Below are positions 49,301-60,815 of a stretch of DNA of 64,000 nucleotides, in pieces. The notes below the pieces were generated by a model. That model was given only the letters and a program-made list of their open reading frames with translations. It made no database searches and was not told the DNA's origin. The stretch comes from Balaenoptera acutorostrata (lineage: Eukaryota; Chordata; Mammalia; Artiodactyla; Balaenopteridae): positions 47,952,207 to 48,016,206 of the forward strand of contig NC_080078.1 of NCBI RefSeq assembly GCF_949987535.1, read 5' to 3'. The stretch's first letter is position 1; the number at the start of each line of letters is the position of its first letter. A program made the translations under genes and the position numbers.

Positions 49301-50499
49301 TCAGACTATACTACAAAGCTACAGTAATGAAGAGAGTATGGTACTGGCACAAAAACAGAAATATAGATCAGTGGAACAAGACAGAAAGCCCAGAGATAAA
49401 CCCACGCACCTACGGTCAACTAATCTATGACAAAGGAGGCAAGGATATACAATGGAGAAAAGACAGTCTCTTCAATAAGTGGTGCTGGGAAAAATGGACA
49501 GCTACATGTAAGAGAATGAAATTAGAACACTCCTTAACACCATACACAAAAATAAACTCAAAATGGATTAAAGACCTAAATGCAAGGCCAGACACTATAA
49601 AACTCTTAGAGGAAAACACAGGCAGAACACTCTATGACATCAATCACAGCAAGATCCTTTTTGACCCACCTCCTAGAGAAATGGAAATAAAAACAAAACA
49701 AAAAAAAAAACAAATGGGACTTAATGAAACTTAAAAGCTTTTGCACAGCAAAGGAAACCATAAACAAGACGAAAAGACAACCCTCAGAATGGGAGAAAAT
49801 ATTTGCAAATGAAGCATCTGATAAAGTATTAATCTCCAAAATTTACAAGCAGCTCACGCAGCTCAATATCAAAAAAACAAAGAACCCAATCCAAAAATGG
49901 GTAGGAGAACTAAATAGACATTTCTGCAAAGAAGATTATACAGATTGCCAACAAACACATGAAAGGATGCTCACCATCACTAACCTTAGAGAAATGCAAA
50001 TCAAAACACAATGAGGTATCACCTCACACTAGTCAGAATGGCCATCATCAAAAAATCGACAAATGGTAAATGCTGGAGAGGGTGTGGAGAAAAGGGAACC
50101 CTCTTGCACTGTTGGTGGGAATGTACATTGATACAGCCACTATGGAGAACAGTATGGAGGTTCCTTAAAAAACTAAAAATAGAACTACCATATGACCCAG
50201 CAATCCCACTACTGGGAAATCCTACTACCCTGAGAAAACCATAATTCAAAAAGAGACACGTACCACAGTGTTCACTGCAGCACTATTTACAACAGCCAGG
50301 ACATGGAAGCAACCTAACAGTTGAATAGATAAAGAAGATGTGGCACATATATACAATGGAATATTACTCAACCATAAAAAGAAACGAAATTGAGCTATTT
50401 GTAGTGAGGTGGATGGACCTAGAGTCTGTCATACAGAGTGAAGTAAGTCAGAAACAGAAAAACAAATACTGTATGCTAACACGTACATATGGAATCTAA
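46338..50499 (+). pseudogene. L1 ORF2 remnant (endonuclease and reverse transcriptase)
   Basis: The first frame, from ATG 46338, covers most of the APE-type endonuclease: NVNGLN, VGDFN (Asp145, Asn147) and SRIDHI (Asp205) are kept in human L1 numbering, but residue 43 is Lys (SLQKTHF, codon 46464-46466) where the family has catalytic Glu. TGA follows at codon 212, although SDHNA (Asp229, His230) is still legible downstream. More stops and a frameshift near 47325 follow. The reverse-transcriptase part shows [22 protein letters not shown] and RQGCPLSP, but reads FADN (48776-48787) where the active site has FADD. A SINE splits it at 48015-48343. The C-terminal CX3CX7HX4C motif (CWRGC...HCWWEC) is intact near 50074-50127. 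Ends TAA 50497-50499. Confidence 0.95.
48015..48343 (+). mobile_element. Young CHR-type SINE inside L1 ORF2
   Basis: A box TGGCGCAGTGG (48028-48038) and B box GGTTCGAGCCC (48071-48081) are intact. A 12-bp TSD, taaaaggatcat, lies at 48003-48014 and 48344-48355. The AAAT tail is interrupted by 'atggtataaagttt' and then resumes, a composite tail like that at 29388. It closely resembles the 29388 copy and postdates the L1. Frames over it on both strands are not genes. Confidence 0.95.
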
Positions 50500-50729
50500 A
50501 AAAAATAAAAATGGTTCTGATGAACCTAGGGGCAGGACAGGAATAAAGATGCAGATGTAGAGAATGGACTTGAGAACATGAGGAGGGGGAAGGGTAAGCT
50601 GAGACGAAGTGAGAGAGTGGCATAGACTTATATACACTACCAAATGTAAAATAGATAGCTAGTGGGAAGCAGCTGCATAGCACAGGGAGATCAGCTCAGT
50701 GTTTTGTGACCACCTAGAGGGGTAGGATA

Positions 50730-50744
50730 GGGAGGGTGGGAGGG
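50730..50744 (+). other. Perfect G-quadruplex motif in L1 3' UTR
   Basis: GGGAGGGTGGGAGGG: four G triplets with single-base loops, in a G-rich purine stretch. G-rich 3' UTR tracts are a known shared trait of mammalian L1s. Confidence 0.9.
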
Positions 50745-50885
50745 AGACGCAAGAGGGAGGGAATATGGGGATATACCTATACATATAGCTGATTCACTTT
50801 GTTATACAGCAGAAACTAACACAACATTGTAAAGCAATTATACTACAAAAAAGATGTTTAAAAAAAAGTAAAAGAATATCTTTAC

Positions 50886-51010
50886 AGGCCCACATTGAGA
50901 TCTTCTGCAGGAGGTGACAATAATTTATGCATCGGAAAGATCACTCTGGCCACACTGTGGAGATCGGTGGATGAGCTGGGGGCTCTTGCATGCGGCAGCC
51001 TGAGTAGCCA
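50886..51010 (-). mobile_element. L2 LINE, antisense, right half (after L1)
   Basis: 'ggaaagatcactctggccacactgtgg' continues the antisense L2 order begun before 43080. Only about 125 bp is legible. Confidence 0.7.
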
Positions 51011-51049
51011 GGGTGAGACGTGTACCTGGGGAGCTCCTTCTTAGTCTGC

Positions 51050-51785
51050 CACCAACCACCTCACCTTGCAGTACAGTCATGCATGTTGCCGTGCTCTTGA
51101 CTTGTAGACATTCATCCTCTCTCCCACACTCTGGTGCCTAAACAATCGTCTTAAAACACAACTCTGACTCTGTAATTTTCCTGTTGATGTCTACATGCCC
51201 TCATAGCACAGTCTCAGTCTATGCTGGCACTGAAGGCCTAATAACATGATCTCAAGCTACTTTTCAGGTCGCATCTGTACTTCCCATCAGTCCAAAGCCC
51301 TACTCTATCCAAAGTGGTTTACTTACCTCCCTGTTTTTGCTTGTGTCCTTCAACCCCCTTGGGATACCCTTTGCCTCCTGCTGTCCTGATTTTCTTTATG
51401 CTTTGTGTTCATGCCTGAATTAACCTCCCACCTCTGTCCTTACTTTCTAAATTCTGCCCATCCTTCCCAATCCAGCTTAAATATCTTCCTTGTTTTCTAT
51501 TAAGAATTCCTAAACCACTGCAGTCTAATACAGATCTTTCAACTTTTTTCCACATGCATTTCTTATTATCTGGCAATTAATATGTCTTGTTTCACTATGT
51601 GAAAATTTTATTTAATAATAGTATTTTGTTTAGCATTCCATATGTATATGTTTTATCTCTTCATCTAGTTAATAAAGTGTTGGTGGTAAGGACCATGTCC
51701 TGTATTTCTTTGGGCTTTACTCAGCACCTGCACAATGCTTTGAACATTGGTAGGTCTTCAGTGAATAAGCATTGCTTAAAATTTG
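51050..51785 (+). mobile_element. L2 LINE fragment, sense
   Basis: 'cgtcttaaaacacaactctgactctg', 'actgaaggcctaataacatgatctcaag', 'aatccagcttaaatatcttcc', 'aataaagtgttggtggtaaggaccatgtcctgtatttctttggg', 'ctcagcacctgcacaatgctttgaacattggtaggtcttcagtgaataag' are in L2 3'-end order. Diverged. Confidence 0.7.
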
Positions 51786-51954
51786 CTCTCAGATATACTT
51801 TACCTTTACCCATGTCAGTAGGGAAGGATTTTAGAGCTCTCCACATAATCTATTTAATCAGATTTGCAAAATTCATATAACAGATGTGGCAAAATTTCCA
51901 AAGTACTATCAACCCTGCATCAAAAATAACTGGTTTCACCAATGAAGAAAAAAG

Positions 51955-52140
51955 AGGTTTTAGAGTGACAAATAACCTGAATTTAAGTCCTGGCTCAATT
52001 ACTTATATCCTAGGAGATTCTAACCCCATTCCTCATTCTCTAAGATTCTACGTCTTCATCTGAAAGATGGGGATAATCACAACCACCCAGCCAGATATGA
52101 TACAAGTCTAAGTAAGCACTTAGAAAACTGTCTGGTCACT
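51955..52140 (+). mobile_element. MIR SINE
   Basis: 'cctgaatttaagtcctggctcaattactta', 'cgtcttcatctgaaagatggggataatcac', 'gtaagcacttagaaaactgtctgg' match MIR order. Confidence 0.8.
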
Positions 52141-55100
52141 AGTATTAGTCCTTCCTTTAGTCTCATTTTGTGACTGCATTGACTTCTCAAGTCTATCATC
52201 TTTTCATTCTTTTTTCTCTCCTTTCTTCTTTCTCTCTCTTTCTTTATTTGATGAACACCTAACAATAAGACTTTGGAAATCACAACTGGAAAAATACAGC
52301 CACTATTGACAACATTTTCAATATACTGGTTACGTTATTGAATGTAAACAGGAAGGGTTAGAACTTCTAGCAAATTCCCTTTTCTATTGTCCAGTAAGCA
52401 AACATTTCTGTACTAAGCCATTAATCCCCCTATTGTATTCTCTTCCCTACATTCTAACTGAGCAAGATTAGAAATCAAGAGAAAAAAACAGCTGAGAGAT
52501 TAGGAGATACTGACAATTCAAGCTCACAAAAGGCTCTGAATTCCCAAGAAACAAGAAAGGTTGGCCGTTCTCGTTAAAATCTTTTTGAATCAGTGCAAAG
52601 TCTGAAGCCATCACATAATGTTTATCTGTAACCTCTGTACACTCGAGGTATGGTAAAACAGTCAAAACAAGATTGGTTCCATTTGATATTAGCTTCTGTA
52701 AATGTCTCAACAATGACTATTCACTTAAGAAATGGAGGTATACAGTGCATTCAATGTATATCAGGTGATGTAAGAAACAGAAAGAAAGAATGCCAGACAG
52801 TTCCAATTGTCAATATCTATTTACCACTTCTTACATGTACAATATTTATTTAATGTCACATGAAAACAAGCAAACACTGCTATGTGGCTAGTTACGAAGA
52901 TCCTAGGACACAGTCCACTCTGGTTGCTTCACTTCTCAATTGATTTTTAATAAGACATACTAATTTTTATGTATCACTGGCATACAGCCATATATAATAC
53001 TTTCCCTTATTAAAATAATTCCCCTATATAGAAGTGTAGGAATGAAATAAATGTGTATTTCCAACCCAAAGAGATAGATGTTTGACTAACTTATGTGACT
53101 CTGACCTGGGGGCATATTAAAAAAATAAAACCCTCAACGTTTTAGCAAAATCTACCCCACTTTGAAAAGACACATGTGAAATTCCCCTGAACCTATTAGA
53201 GTCTTTCATTATTATTGTTATTTTAAAGAATTCTCTTCTCTAGTTTCATTAAACTTCTGACATGAAAAAGTAAGTGTTTTCTACAGATGGAAGTGGTCTG
53301 GGCAGGACTTAAGAAGCCGACTAACAGTGGCTTAGCTAGCTCCAAAGTGATTCCTATTAGAATGAAAAATAAATAGAGTAAGTGCCAAACTCAAAACTGT
53401 TCTCTTACAGAGATAAACTGCAAGTGCTCTACGGAAAGCTAGAACAGCTCTCCGGGGAATGCTGGGGATTTGGGCAAAAGAACAATGCAACTGTTTCTGT
53501 AAGTCAAGTGGAAATACTTGGGAGAAGAGAGTAGTTGGGAGAATTATGGAACGGGCCAAAGGGCTGCTAGGAGGTGGAGCTAACGTAGAGCCCCCATTTA
53601 GTCCACTGACTCACCAGGTCAGTTCTGAAAAGGAAACGAAGAAACCTCATGATGAATATGAACCCCATTTGTAACAGGGGTCCCAATTTGTTTTTTAAAA
53701 TCTTTGGCAATATACAAACTATCACCTAGTCTCTAGAATTAATAACATCTTTCAATGCTTCAAGAAAACTGAGTTTCTTAAACATGACTAATAATTTATA
53801 CACCCTGCTTTTGCAAAACCTATATGATATAATGATTAACTTGGGTGTTCCTAACTTCTTCAACAACACTGAAAATTATTCCTGAAGAACTGCAGGATAC
53901 AGATGGAGACATGATTTATTCCTCTTTTCCTTAAATATAAAAAAGCTGAAATTGACTTCAAAAGGATTGTCTGAAAGTTGTAATTATGCTTTAGCAAAGG
54001 ACTCCAATAAATCAAAATGGCTATATATTCTGAACACAACTCCAGAAAGAAAACTTGTGACCCACTCCAGAGAAATCTGAGCAACTCGCTCAATCCTTAG
54101 AGTGCAAAGAAGTCTCAGCTTGAATTTACAACCTGGTACTAAACTTGGGTATAATTTAGGAAAAAAAAGGATTGCATGCTCTCTCTCAGTTTTAACTCCA
54201 ATACGCTTGGTATGAAAGTCTCTCCATTAGGGAAAGGCTAGTATGGAATCCACTCAGACAGAGGGCAGATGCTGACCAGCAATGAGAATGTGAGTCCTTA
54301 GGAGAGGAACAGATGAGGACTTCACTTTTAGAAATGATTGTACACCTAGATATGAAGGCAGCAAGTGGATTATCAATTAGGAAAAGCATGGACTGAGCTC
54401 AATTGCATTTGTTTAGAAAGATTTAAAACTATTTGTAAGAACTAATGAGTAAGCAGGCAAAGGTAGAAAAAAAAAAAACTAAATAATATAAAACTATAAT
54501 AAATTGCATGGTATGGACAAAACAATGGAACACAAGGATGGCAAGGAGGAGGAAATGTCCCAAAGAGGTAGAAACAAGGGTCAAACCCAGTATGCTTGTG
54601 TTCCTGATTCATGTTAAAAGACACCTTATCTTTTAAATTTTCCCCAAAGGGAGACTCAGTCAATAACATGTAAAAACCTGAAACCTGAGCTACTCTTCTA
54701 TGAGTATTTATTGAAGCAATAACTATTTTAGGAATTCTACATATGTGACAATGAGCCACATGCTTATCTTATTTTCCCATTACACAAGATGAAATTGTGA
54801 GCCAAATATTTACTGCACCCTTACCATGAACTTGTTGGTTTTGTTTTGTTTTTTGAATGCTATTTAAAGCATGAAACTTTACATTTTGACAATTCAGTTA
54901 AAGGGGCTCACTGAATATTTATTGCCTGTCACCAGCCCAAGACTGAGCAGATAAAATGGGAGCACATCTTCAGACGGGCAGGACTTTATCACCAGCCCTA
55001 AGCACATGCTATGTTTTCCTGTTGATTGTGGGGTCCATTTTTGACAAGTAAATATAACTGAAGCCTCTGGTTTGGCCATTCAAGGTCTTTTTTACTTCCT

Positions 55101-55870
55101 CATTCTCAGAGGTATTCAAGGGAGTTTGCCTCATCAAATTGAGTGAATTGTCTTCTGACTGCTGCTGTCCCTAGATTTGTCCTATATTAAGTTTTTTTCA
55201 TTAGATTCAATATCACTCAGTTGAGTAAAGAACTATTTCTAACTGTGTTTGGCATGAAGAAATATATAAATAAAAATATATATAGCTGATCAATTAGGAA
55301 ATATGTTTGAAAACATGAATTAATATTCTTATTTAAAAAGATTAATTTTAGACCATAGCGTATTTATAAATATGTGGAAACTCCACATCTACCCAACATC
55401 AGAAAAAGAGGTGTTAGACTTGAGCGAACTTTCCAGAAAAATGGATTCTACAAATTAAAGGTCAAAATTTCCAATTGTTAGAATGACTTTACAGCAACAT
55501 AATCCTGAAAGATATTACACTTATTTCTGTTTAAGTAATCAGAGTGCAATATATATAGGCTAACCTTTTCCTAATAACTGATTCAACATGGTATCATGGT
55601 ATGTTTTTTTGTGTTTTTGGCTACTTCCTTTGGTAGCCAAACATCAGCTGTCACCTCCGGCTGCAGCCAGTCACCCTTTACTAGCAATATCCTTTTCCCT
55701 ATTTGTTGCTTCTAATTTGTGGTAGATTGAGAAATCTGGTACCAAGCCTATTAAATTTGAATCTAAATACATATAAACTGGATCAGAACAGTAGCCTGAG
55801 GCAACCTCTATGAAGTATATAGTCTGAGAGTTTGGTGCACGATGTCTGCTTGTCAATACTCTCTTTATTT
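52141..55870. other. Unrecognised, repeat-poor
   Basis: A pyrimidine-rich run (52211-52248) is the only clear structure. Frames at 53459-53674 and 54442-54759 have no known domain. No gene is supported over 3.7 kb. Confidence 0.5.
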
Positions 55871-55878
55871 CATGTACG

Positions 55879-55966
55879 AGTGTGTGTGTGTATGAGAGAG
55901 AGAGACAGAGACAGACAGAGACAGAGAGACAGAGACAGACAGAGACAGAGAGACAGAGCAAGAGGG
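55879..55966 (+). repeat. GT run plus 24-bp GAGACA-based minisatellite
   Basis: A short (GT)n (55879-55890) leads into purine/C sequence with an exact 24-bp period: two identical units 'agagacagagacagacag...' from 55901 and part of a third. Frames through it (Arg/Asp-rich on plus, Leu/Ser/Val/Cys-rich on minus) are artefacts. Confidence 0.92.
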
Positions 55967-56319
55967 AGAGAAAAATGGAATGTGAGTGTGTGTGAGAGCA
56001 TGTATGAACATGAATCCTAGAAGCATGTGTAAGAGACTTGGCTCAAGCCACAGACCTCATGCTTCTCTCTAGGGATGTCTTTTAGAACCAAAATAACTCT
56101 AAAGCTAGAACTTATTTCATAAAAGTATTTTACAGCTTTTTTCTTTTCCAATATTTTGATCCATATCCCCCAAATTAGGCCTTTCTCTTAAAGATGCAGA
56201 ACCCAGGAATACATTTTTGACGGCAAAAATACATTTTTAGTGTTATCGCAAGTAGAGGGAAGTATTAAAACTGCTTTGAGGAGCTACATTTCTACCCCTC
56301 GCTTAAGACTGAGGCAGGA

Positions 56320-56650
56320 GGACTTCCCTGGTGGCACAGTGGTTAAGAATCTGCCTGCCAATGCAGGGGACACGGGTTCGAGCCCTGGTCTGGGAAGATC
56401 CCACATGCCACGGAGCAACTAAGCCCATGTGCCACAACTACTGAGCCTGCACTCCAGAGCCCGCGAGCCACAATTACTGAGCCTGCGCACCTACAGCCTG
56501 TGCTCCGCAACAAGAGAAGCCACTGCAATGAGAAGCCTGCGTGCTGCAACAAAGAGTAGCACCCGCTCGCTGCAACTAGAGAAAGCCCACGTGCAGCAAC
56601 GAAGACCCAACACAGCCAAAAATAAATAAATAAATAAATAAATAAATTTT
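56320..56650 (+). mobile_element. CHR-type SINE (long form)
   Basis: 'ggacttccctggtggcacagtgg' start, A box TGGCACAGTGG, intact B box GGTTCGAGCCC at 56375-56385, body with the 'cacaactactgagcctgc' block partly duplicated ('cacaattactgagcctgcg'), AAAT tail. Diverged flanks 'agactga' and 'agattga' may be the TSD. Confidence 0.93.
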
Positions 56651-56939
56651 TAAAAGAAGAAAAGATTGACACAGGCATCTGCCTTTGTCGGTGTCAATGG
56701 TGGATTTGCATGCCACCAAGGCGGCCTTGATTTTTAAAGTTGAAGTCATGGCCCTAATACAAAGTAAAAGCAGACTGCCCATGGGACACCCACAGGCCAG
56801 CCAATAGTGCAAACAAGTCTGTTTCTCAGACAAGGCGGATGATCACTAGATGAGAAATGGCCATCATAAACTGTTCTGCACAAAGTCCTGAACTAAAAGT
56901 TAGATAACAACAGGTATTACTGTGACATATATAACTAAT

Positions 56940-57025
56940 TGGCAATGGGCTCACAGGTCATCTCCTAAATATCTGCTTCCATCTTCTTATTTATAAAATA
57001 CAGATAATAGCAAATAGAGAGTTGT
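56940..57025 (+). mobile_element. MIR fragment abutting a hAT insertion
   Basis: 'catcttcttatttataaaatacagataatagcaa' is the MIR 3' core. It stops where the hAT-type element begins at 57026. Confidence 0.55.
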
Positions 57026-57125
57026 CAGGAGTCAGCAAACTCTAGTCCCTAGGCCACATTTGCTTGCCACCTGTTTTTGTAAATAAAGTTTTATTGGAAC
57101 ACAGACACACCCATTCATTCACATT
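57026..57125 (-). mobile_element. hAT-Charlie-type (MER1-like) fragment
   Basis: 'caggagtcagcaaactctagtcc' is an end typical of the MER1-like non-autonomous hAT group, followed by 'tgtaaataaagttttattggaacacag'. Internally deleted and short; orientation by convention. Confidence 0.65.
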
Positions 57126-58790
57126 ACAAATTTATAATATCTTGTATCCTATGCCTTCACTCCTGCCAACCCTATCCATCTGATCATTACGGAGAAAAGG
57201 GAGGATAAAAATGAAAGAAGAAAAGGAAGAAAATTAGTGTCTTGGGCCTAAATCTTAGCTGCTAGATTTCTGCAGCCTATTTTATGAACTCTATACTCAA
57301 GATATCATTTATTTATTCACCTTATTTGAGGCAAACAGCTTTTCCACAGCAGCACCAAATAAGTTAAAATTAGAATGAGGGCTGAATTGAAAGAGGACTC
57401 TTTCAGCAATTGTGCCCCACAGTCTCTGTGCTGCTTACTTCCTGCCAGCAAGCAGAGAGAATCTGTGATGAACCTTAGAGCCCACTGGAGGGACGATGAT
57501 AAAGTCAATTCAGGAGGAATAAAGGCGAGCAAAAGGTGAGGTCTCCTCTGCCCAACCAGGTTGTGCACAGTTTGAAAAGAACTGAATCTGAGAAACAAGC
57601 TTTTTGGAATATATTTTACAAAACCAATACTCACTAAGCAGGTTCAAACAAATGATAAATAGAATGTTACACTGTTTGAGGGGGAAAAAATGTTTCCTCA
57701 ATTTTTAAACTCAAGGAATAAGTAAACACTCTTAGCTACTAAAGATTTCGGAGGTGAGAGGCCCTGATTTCACAAAGAAAGTAAAGACTGTAGTCAAAAC
57801 ATTAAGTTGAAAGTAAACACTCATTTGCTAAACAGAACAGTAAGCTGTCAGTTTCACTCATTTGAATTCTTCTTCCAATTTTTTAACCATATGAGGTATT
57901 TAATGGCAATAAAAGAGAGAATTTTTAAGAGTCAATTTAAAATTTTTATTTCAATCAGGCTGACTCTGGAAAGAAAGAAATGAAGGAAGGAAAGAAGGGA
58001 GGGAGGAAAAGGAGGGAGGGAGGGAGAGAGAAAATATAGACTCCATCTCATGGGGAAAGGTGGTAAAAATATTTGAAGCAAAACATTTAGAATCATTAAT
58101 GTTTTGAGTTTGTTTGGTCGCTTATTATTAACTTCATATAACCCTGATAATAACTTTAAAACAAAGCTATGGATAAATTTGGAATTAAAGGCATTAGATA
58201 AAAATTTTTAAAAATTCTAATTGCTACTCCCCAACACATTTTTATTCCCAGTTATTTCCGCTGAGAGTATTTCTTTTTATCACCCCTATAACGAAAGGAA
58301 CGGCCTAGTCTATAACCTTCTGACTGTCAGGCTCACAGGTGACTGTGATCACCAAGAGCCACAAGCCTGATGGGAAGTTAATTAAAAGGCAAAGAAATCC
58401 AAGAAGAGAGAAGAGACGGCTGACATCCACAAATCAGCCCTGGCAGGGTATGGACCTATTAAGACAACATTATTCACTCAATGAAAACTTACTACTCGCG
58501 TATATTCTGCATTAGTTCCATACCAGGCACTGAGGAACACTGAAAATAAAAACAACAGCAACGTGCAGAAGAGCTCCTGACTTTTGGCAGTTCATCTTAT
58601 GATTGGGAGGAGGGATGCAAAAGGTAAGAGCCTGAATAATCACACACAGCCTTGCATTAATTGGTTCAAAAGGCAAATGCCGTAAGGGTCCAGGTCAGCT
58701 CTGTGAGCATGAGCCCAAGCAGGTCAGGAAGAACCTTTGAAGCCTGTGGAGTTGGGCTAGAGGTAGAAGAACAGGCAGGACTTGAATCAG
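57126..58790. other. No gene seen; contains a GGAA-rich run
   Basis: A purine tract lies at 57968-58034, and a possible antisense L2 scrap near 58500-58600 ('ccataccaggcactgaggaacac'). Frames at 57317-57701 have no recognised domain. Confidence 0.5.
57968..58034 (+). repeat. (GGAA/GGGA)n purine tract
   Basis: 67 nt of A/G with one T (57981), built of GAAA, GGAA and GGGA units. Confidence 0.93.
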
Positions 58791-58794
58791 TCAA

Positions 58795-59110
58795 TTTCTT
58801 TGTTTGGGTTTCCCCAGAAAGAAGACCCTGAGACAAGGAGCTCAGATGACAATGGTCAGGGGCAGAGAAATGAGACAGGAAAGGGACAATAAATAGTGCT
58901 GTTATCAAGCCAGCAACCCCTGGGGGTGGCTGGAGGCTGAGGCCTCTGGAGAAATCCGAGGGTCACATGGTTCAGAATTGCCCTGCCCACGAGTAAAGAG
59001 AGCAGGAGTATTCTATACACTAGGGAAAGGGAACAATTAGCTGAGGGGCCCATAAGACCAAATGCCTGAAGCTCTGGATTAGGAATGGGCACTCCATTCA
59101 GGGGCAGCAG
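58795..59110 (-). mobile_element. Ancient LTR-like repeat, antisense
   Basis: 'tttgggtttccccagaaagaagaccctgagacaagg', 'gttatcaagccagcaacccctgggggtggctggaggctgagg', 'cctgaagctctggattaggaatgggcactcc'. Reverse orientation of the family at 8165-8400 and 32390-32860. Confidence 0.5.
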
Positions 59111-59284
59111 GGTGGCAGTCCAGGGGCAATAGAGACTGAGGCCTGTGGATCATTCAGTTCAAGCCTGAGTGTGTGTGTGGGGTGGGAGTGCAGTGTCAAC
59201 TTTAAAGAGTACTTGTCCTGGCTATAACTCAGGTAGACGGGTGCCAGAAGAAGTCTTAAGCAAAAAAAGTCTACTACAAAAAAT

Positions 59285-59405
59285 TGCTCATCTTCAGGTG
59301 AGAAAAATGAGATTCAGAGTGCATTAATGTATGGTTTTACGGCACGAATCTAGGTTAGAGCACAGCTAGGGAGAAAATCCAGGTCTCCTGCCTCTTAGCT
59401 CAGAG
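59285..59405 (-). mobile_element. MIR fragment, antisense
   Basis: 'ttcaggtgagaaaaatgagattcagag', 'gcacagctagggagaaaatccaggtctcctgcctcttagctcagag' follow antisense MIR order. Confidence 0.7.
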
Positions 59406-59689
59406 TTTTCTTTATTAAACCTCACATAACCCTAACATTTGTTTGTAGGGACTTCATCAAGCCTGGACATAGATAATTATCTATTAGCAGTCAAATGTAT
59501 TGCGAATCGTCTCATAACCACAGTGAACGTTCTTGCTGGTTCTTTCCTTTAATTCTCAGGCGTGGTTCTGAAGCGCCCACTTCCCCATTTGTTGCTGTTC
59601 TACACTCATCGCTGGACTTCACCGCTCAGCCCCTCCCAACCAGCAAGCTCACCTCAGGAGGCACACACATGTGAAGCCATATATCCTGA

Positions 59690-60310
59690 CAAATGTTTGC
59701 TTCAGCACTGTTTATAATAGAATATTGAAAACAACCTAGTCACCCAGTGATTGGAGAATGAACACATAAAATATGGTGTATCTAGAAGATAGTTAAATTC
59801 AGCTGCTGATAATGAATTACAGCTAGGTAAAGCACTACAGAGAGGTTTCAGAAACCTAATGTTAGGTGAAAAGGCTAAGAAACAGTATGGTCTATACAAC
59901 GTGCGGACTTATGTATACATTTAAACACACAAAACCATAGTGTGTATGGTTTATAGCTGCAGCTATCCCCCGCTTTTCGAAAGTTCACTTTACGTTGCTC
60001 TGCTTTTATGAAAGACCTACATTAGTACCTGTTTTCACTAACAAGAATAAATCTGAAGATGATTTTAACTTTTACCAAAAAAACAAGGTAATTGCTTCTT
60101 CACTTTACACCATTTTTGTTTATGAAAGTTTTCATAGGAATGCTCTATTTTGGGATAGCAGGGAAATCTGTATTTCTATATATGTGGAAGAAATATCAAA
60201 ACATATTCTAGAAAGTTTTATATCCAGCTCTTAAGAGTTGTGGCTCTTGGGCAAGGAATGGGAAGGAGAAAAGGAAGGAATATGATTGAGGAGAAGAACA
60301 TTGTCAAAAA
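59690..60310 (+). mobile_element. Old L1 3' end, sense, hosting a DNA element
   Basis: 'cagcactgtttataatagaatattgaaaacaacctagtcaccca', 'aaatatggtgtatct', 'tgttaggtgaaaaggctaagaaacagtatgg' are old L1 ORF2 C-terminal and 3' UTR landmarks. A palindrome-ended element interrupts it at about 59960-60175, after which L1-like 3' UTR text resumes. Confidence 0.65.
59960..60175 (+). mobile_element. Non-autonomous DNA element with inverted ends
   Basis: 'tatcccccgcttttcgaaagttcactttacg' opens it and 'ttcataggaatgctctattttgggatagcaggg' closes it, with 'gaaagacctacattagtacctgttttcactaac' inside. I recognise this as a common eutherian non-autonomous element whose ends are inverted copies (ccccgct... / ...agcaggg). 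The internal part is shortened. Family name not assigned. Confidence 0.55.
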
Positions 60311-60592
60311 TTACTTATTCTTTTATTTAAAAAACAAAGAGTGGAAGTAAAGAAGCCAAAATGTTAATATTTTTAAGACTTTTGGTGATGCATGAGATTT
60401 TGTTACTTTTCTCAGTACTTTTCTGAGTTTAAACATTTTTTAACTTAAAAAATGAAGCTTCCTAAATATCATCATCAACTTTCACAAAAAGGGGAAAGAA
60501 ATCAAAGAGAAACAATGTCAATGAAATTAATTCATATATAAAGCAAATGTTTATGCCTAAGGATGAGATAAAATCTCATTTTCAAGTGCAGA

Positions 60593-60815
60593 GCCATGGA
60601 GAAGGACGACCTCGGTTTGAATCCTTGCTCTACTCTTACAAGCTACGGGATCTCAGGCAGGTTATTTAACCTCTCCGTGCCCGATTTTCCTCATATACAA
60701 AACAGGGATATAGAAGACCCTACCACACAAGGTTGTTCTGAAGATAAAAATGAGGTGATATTGCAGAAGTATCTAGAACAGGATCTGCCACACAGGCAGA
60801 GCTCAGTTACATACA
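60593..60815 (+). mobile_element. MIR SINE
   Basis: 'gacctcggtttgaatccttgctctactctta', 'caggttatttaacctctccgtgcccgattttcctcat', 'acacaaggttgttctgaagataaaaatgagg', 'agaacaggatctgccacacagg' in MIR order, near full length. Confidence 0.88.

Larger units (their letters stand above)
43094..50871 (+). mobile_element. Full-length L1 retrotransposon, inactive, with two nested SINEs
   Basis: Flanked by a perfect 14-bp TSD, aagaatatctttac, at 43080-43093 and 50872-50885. It contains, in order, a G-run start, a 5' UTR with YY1-like site, ORF1, a 58-bp spacer, ORF2, a 3' UTR with a G-quadruplex motif and an A-rich tail. Without the nested SINEs (44511-44835 antisense, 48015-48343 sense) the element is about 7.1 kb. 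The sequence is of the type seen in cetacean genomes. Stops and frameshifts in both ORFs, and two altered catalytic positions in ORF2, show it cannot move on its own. Confidence 0.96.

Noticed and set aside
53459..53674. Open frame with a GTAAGT donor-like site at its start
   Set aside because: The donor lies inside the frame without a partner acceptor, and no recognised domain is present.
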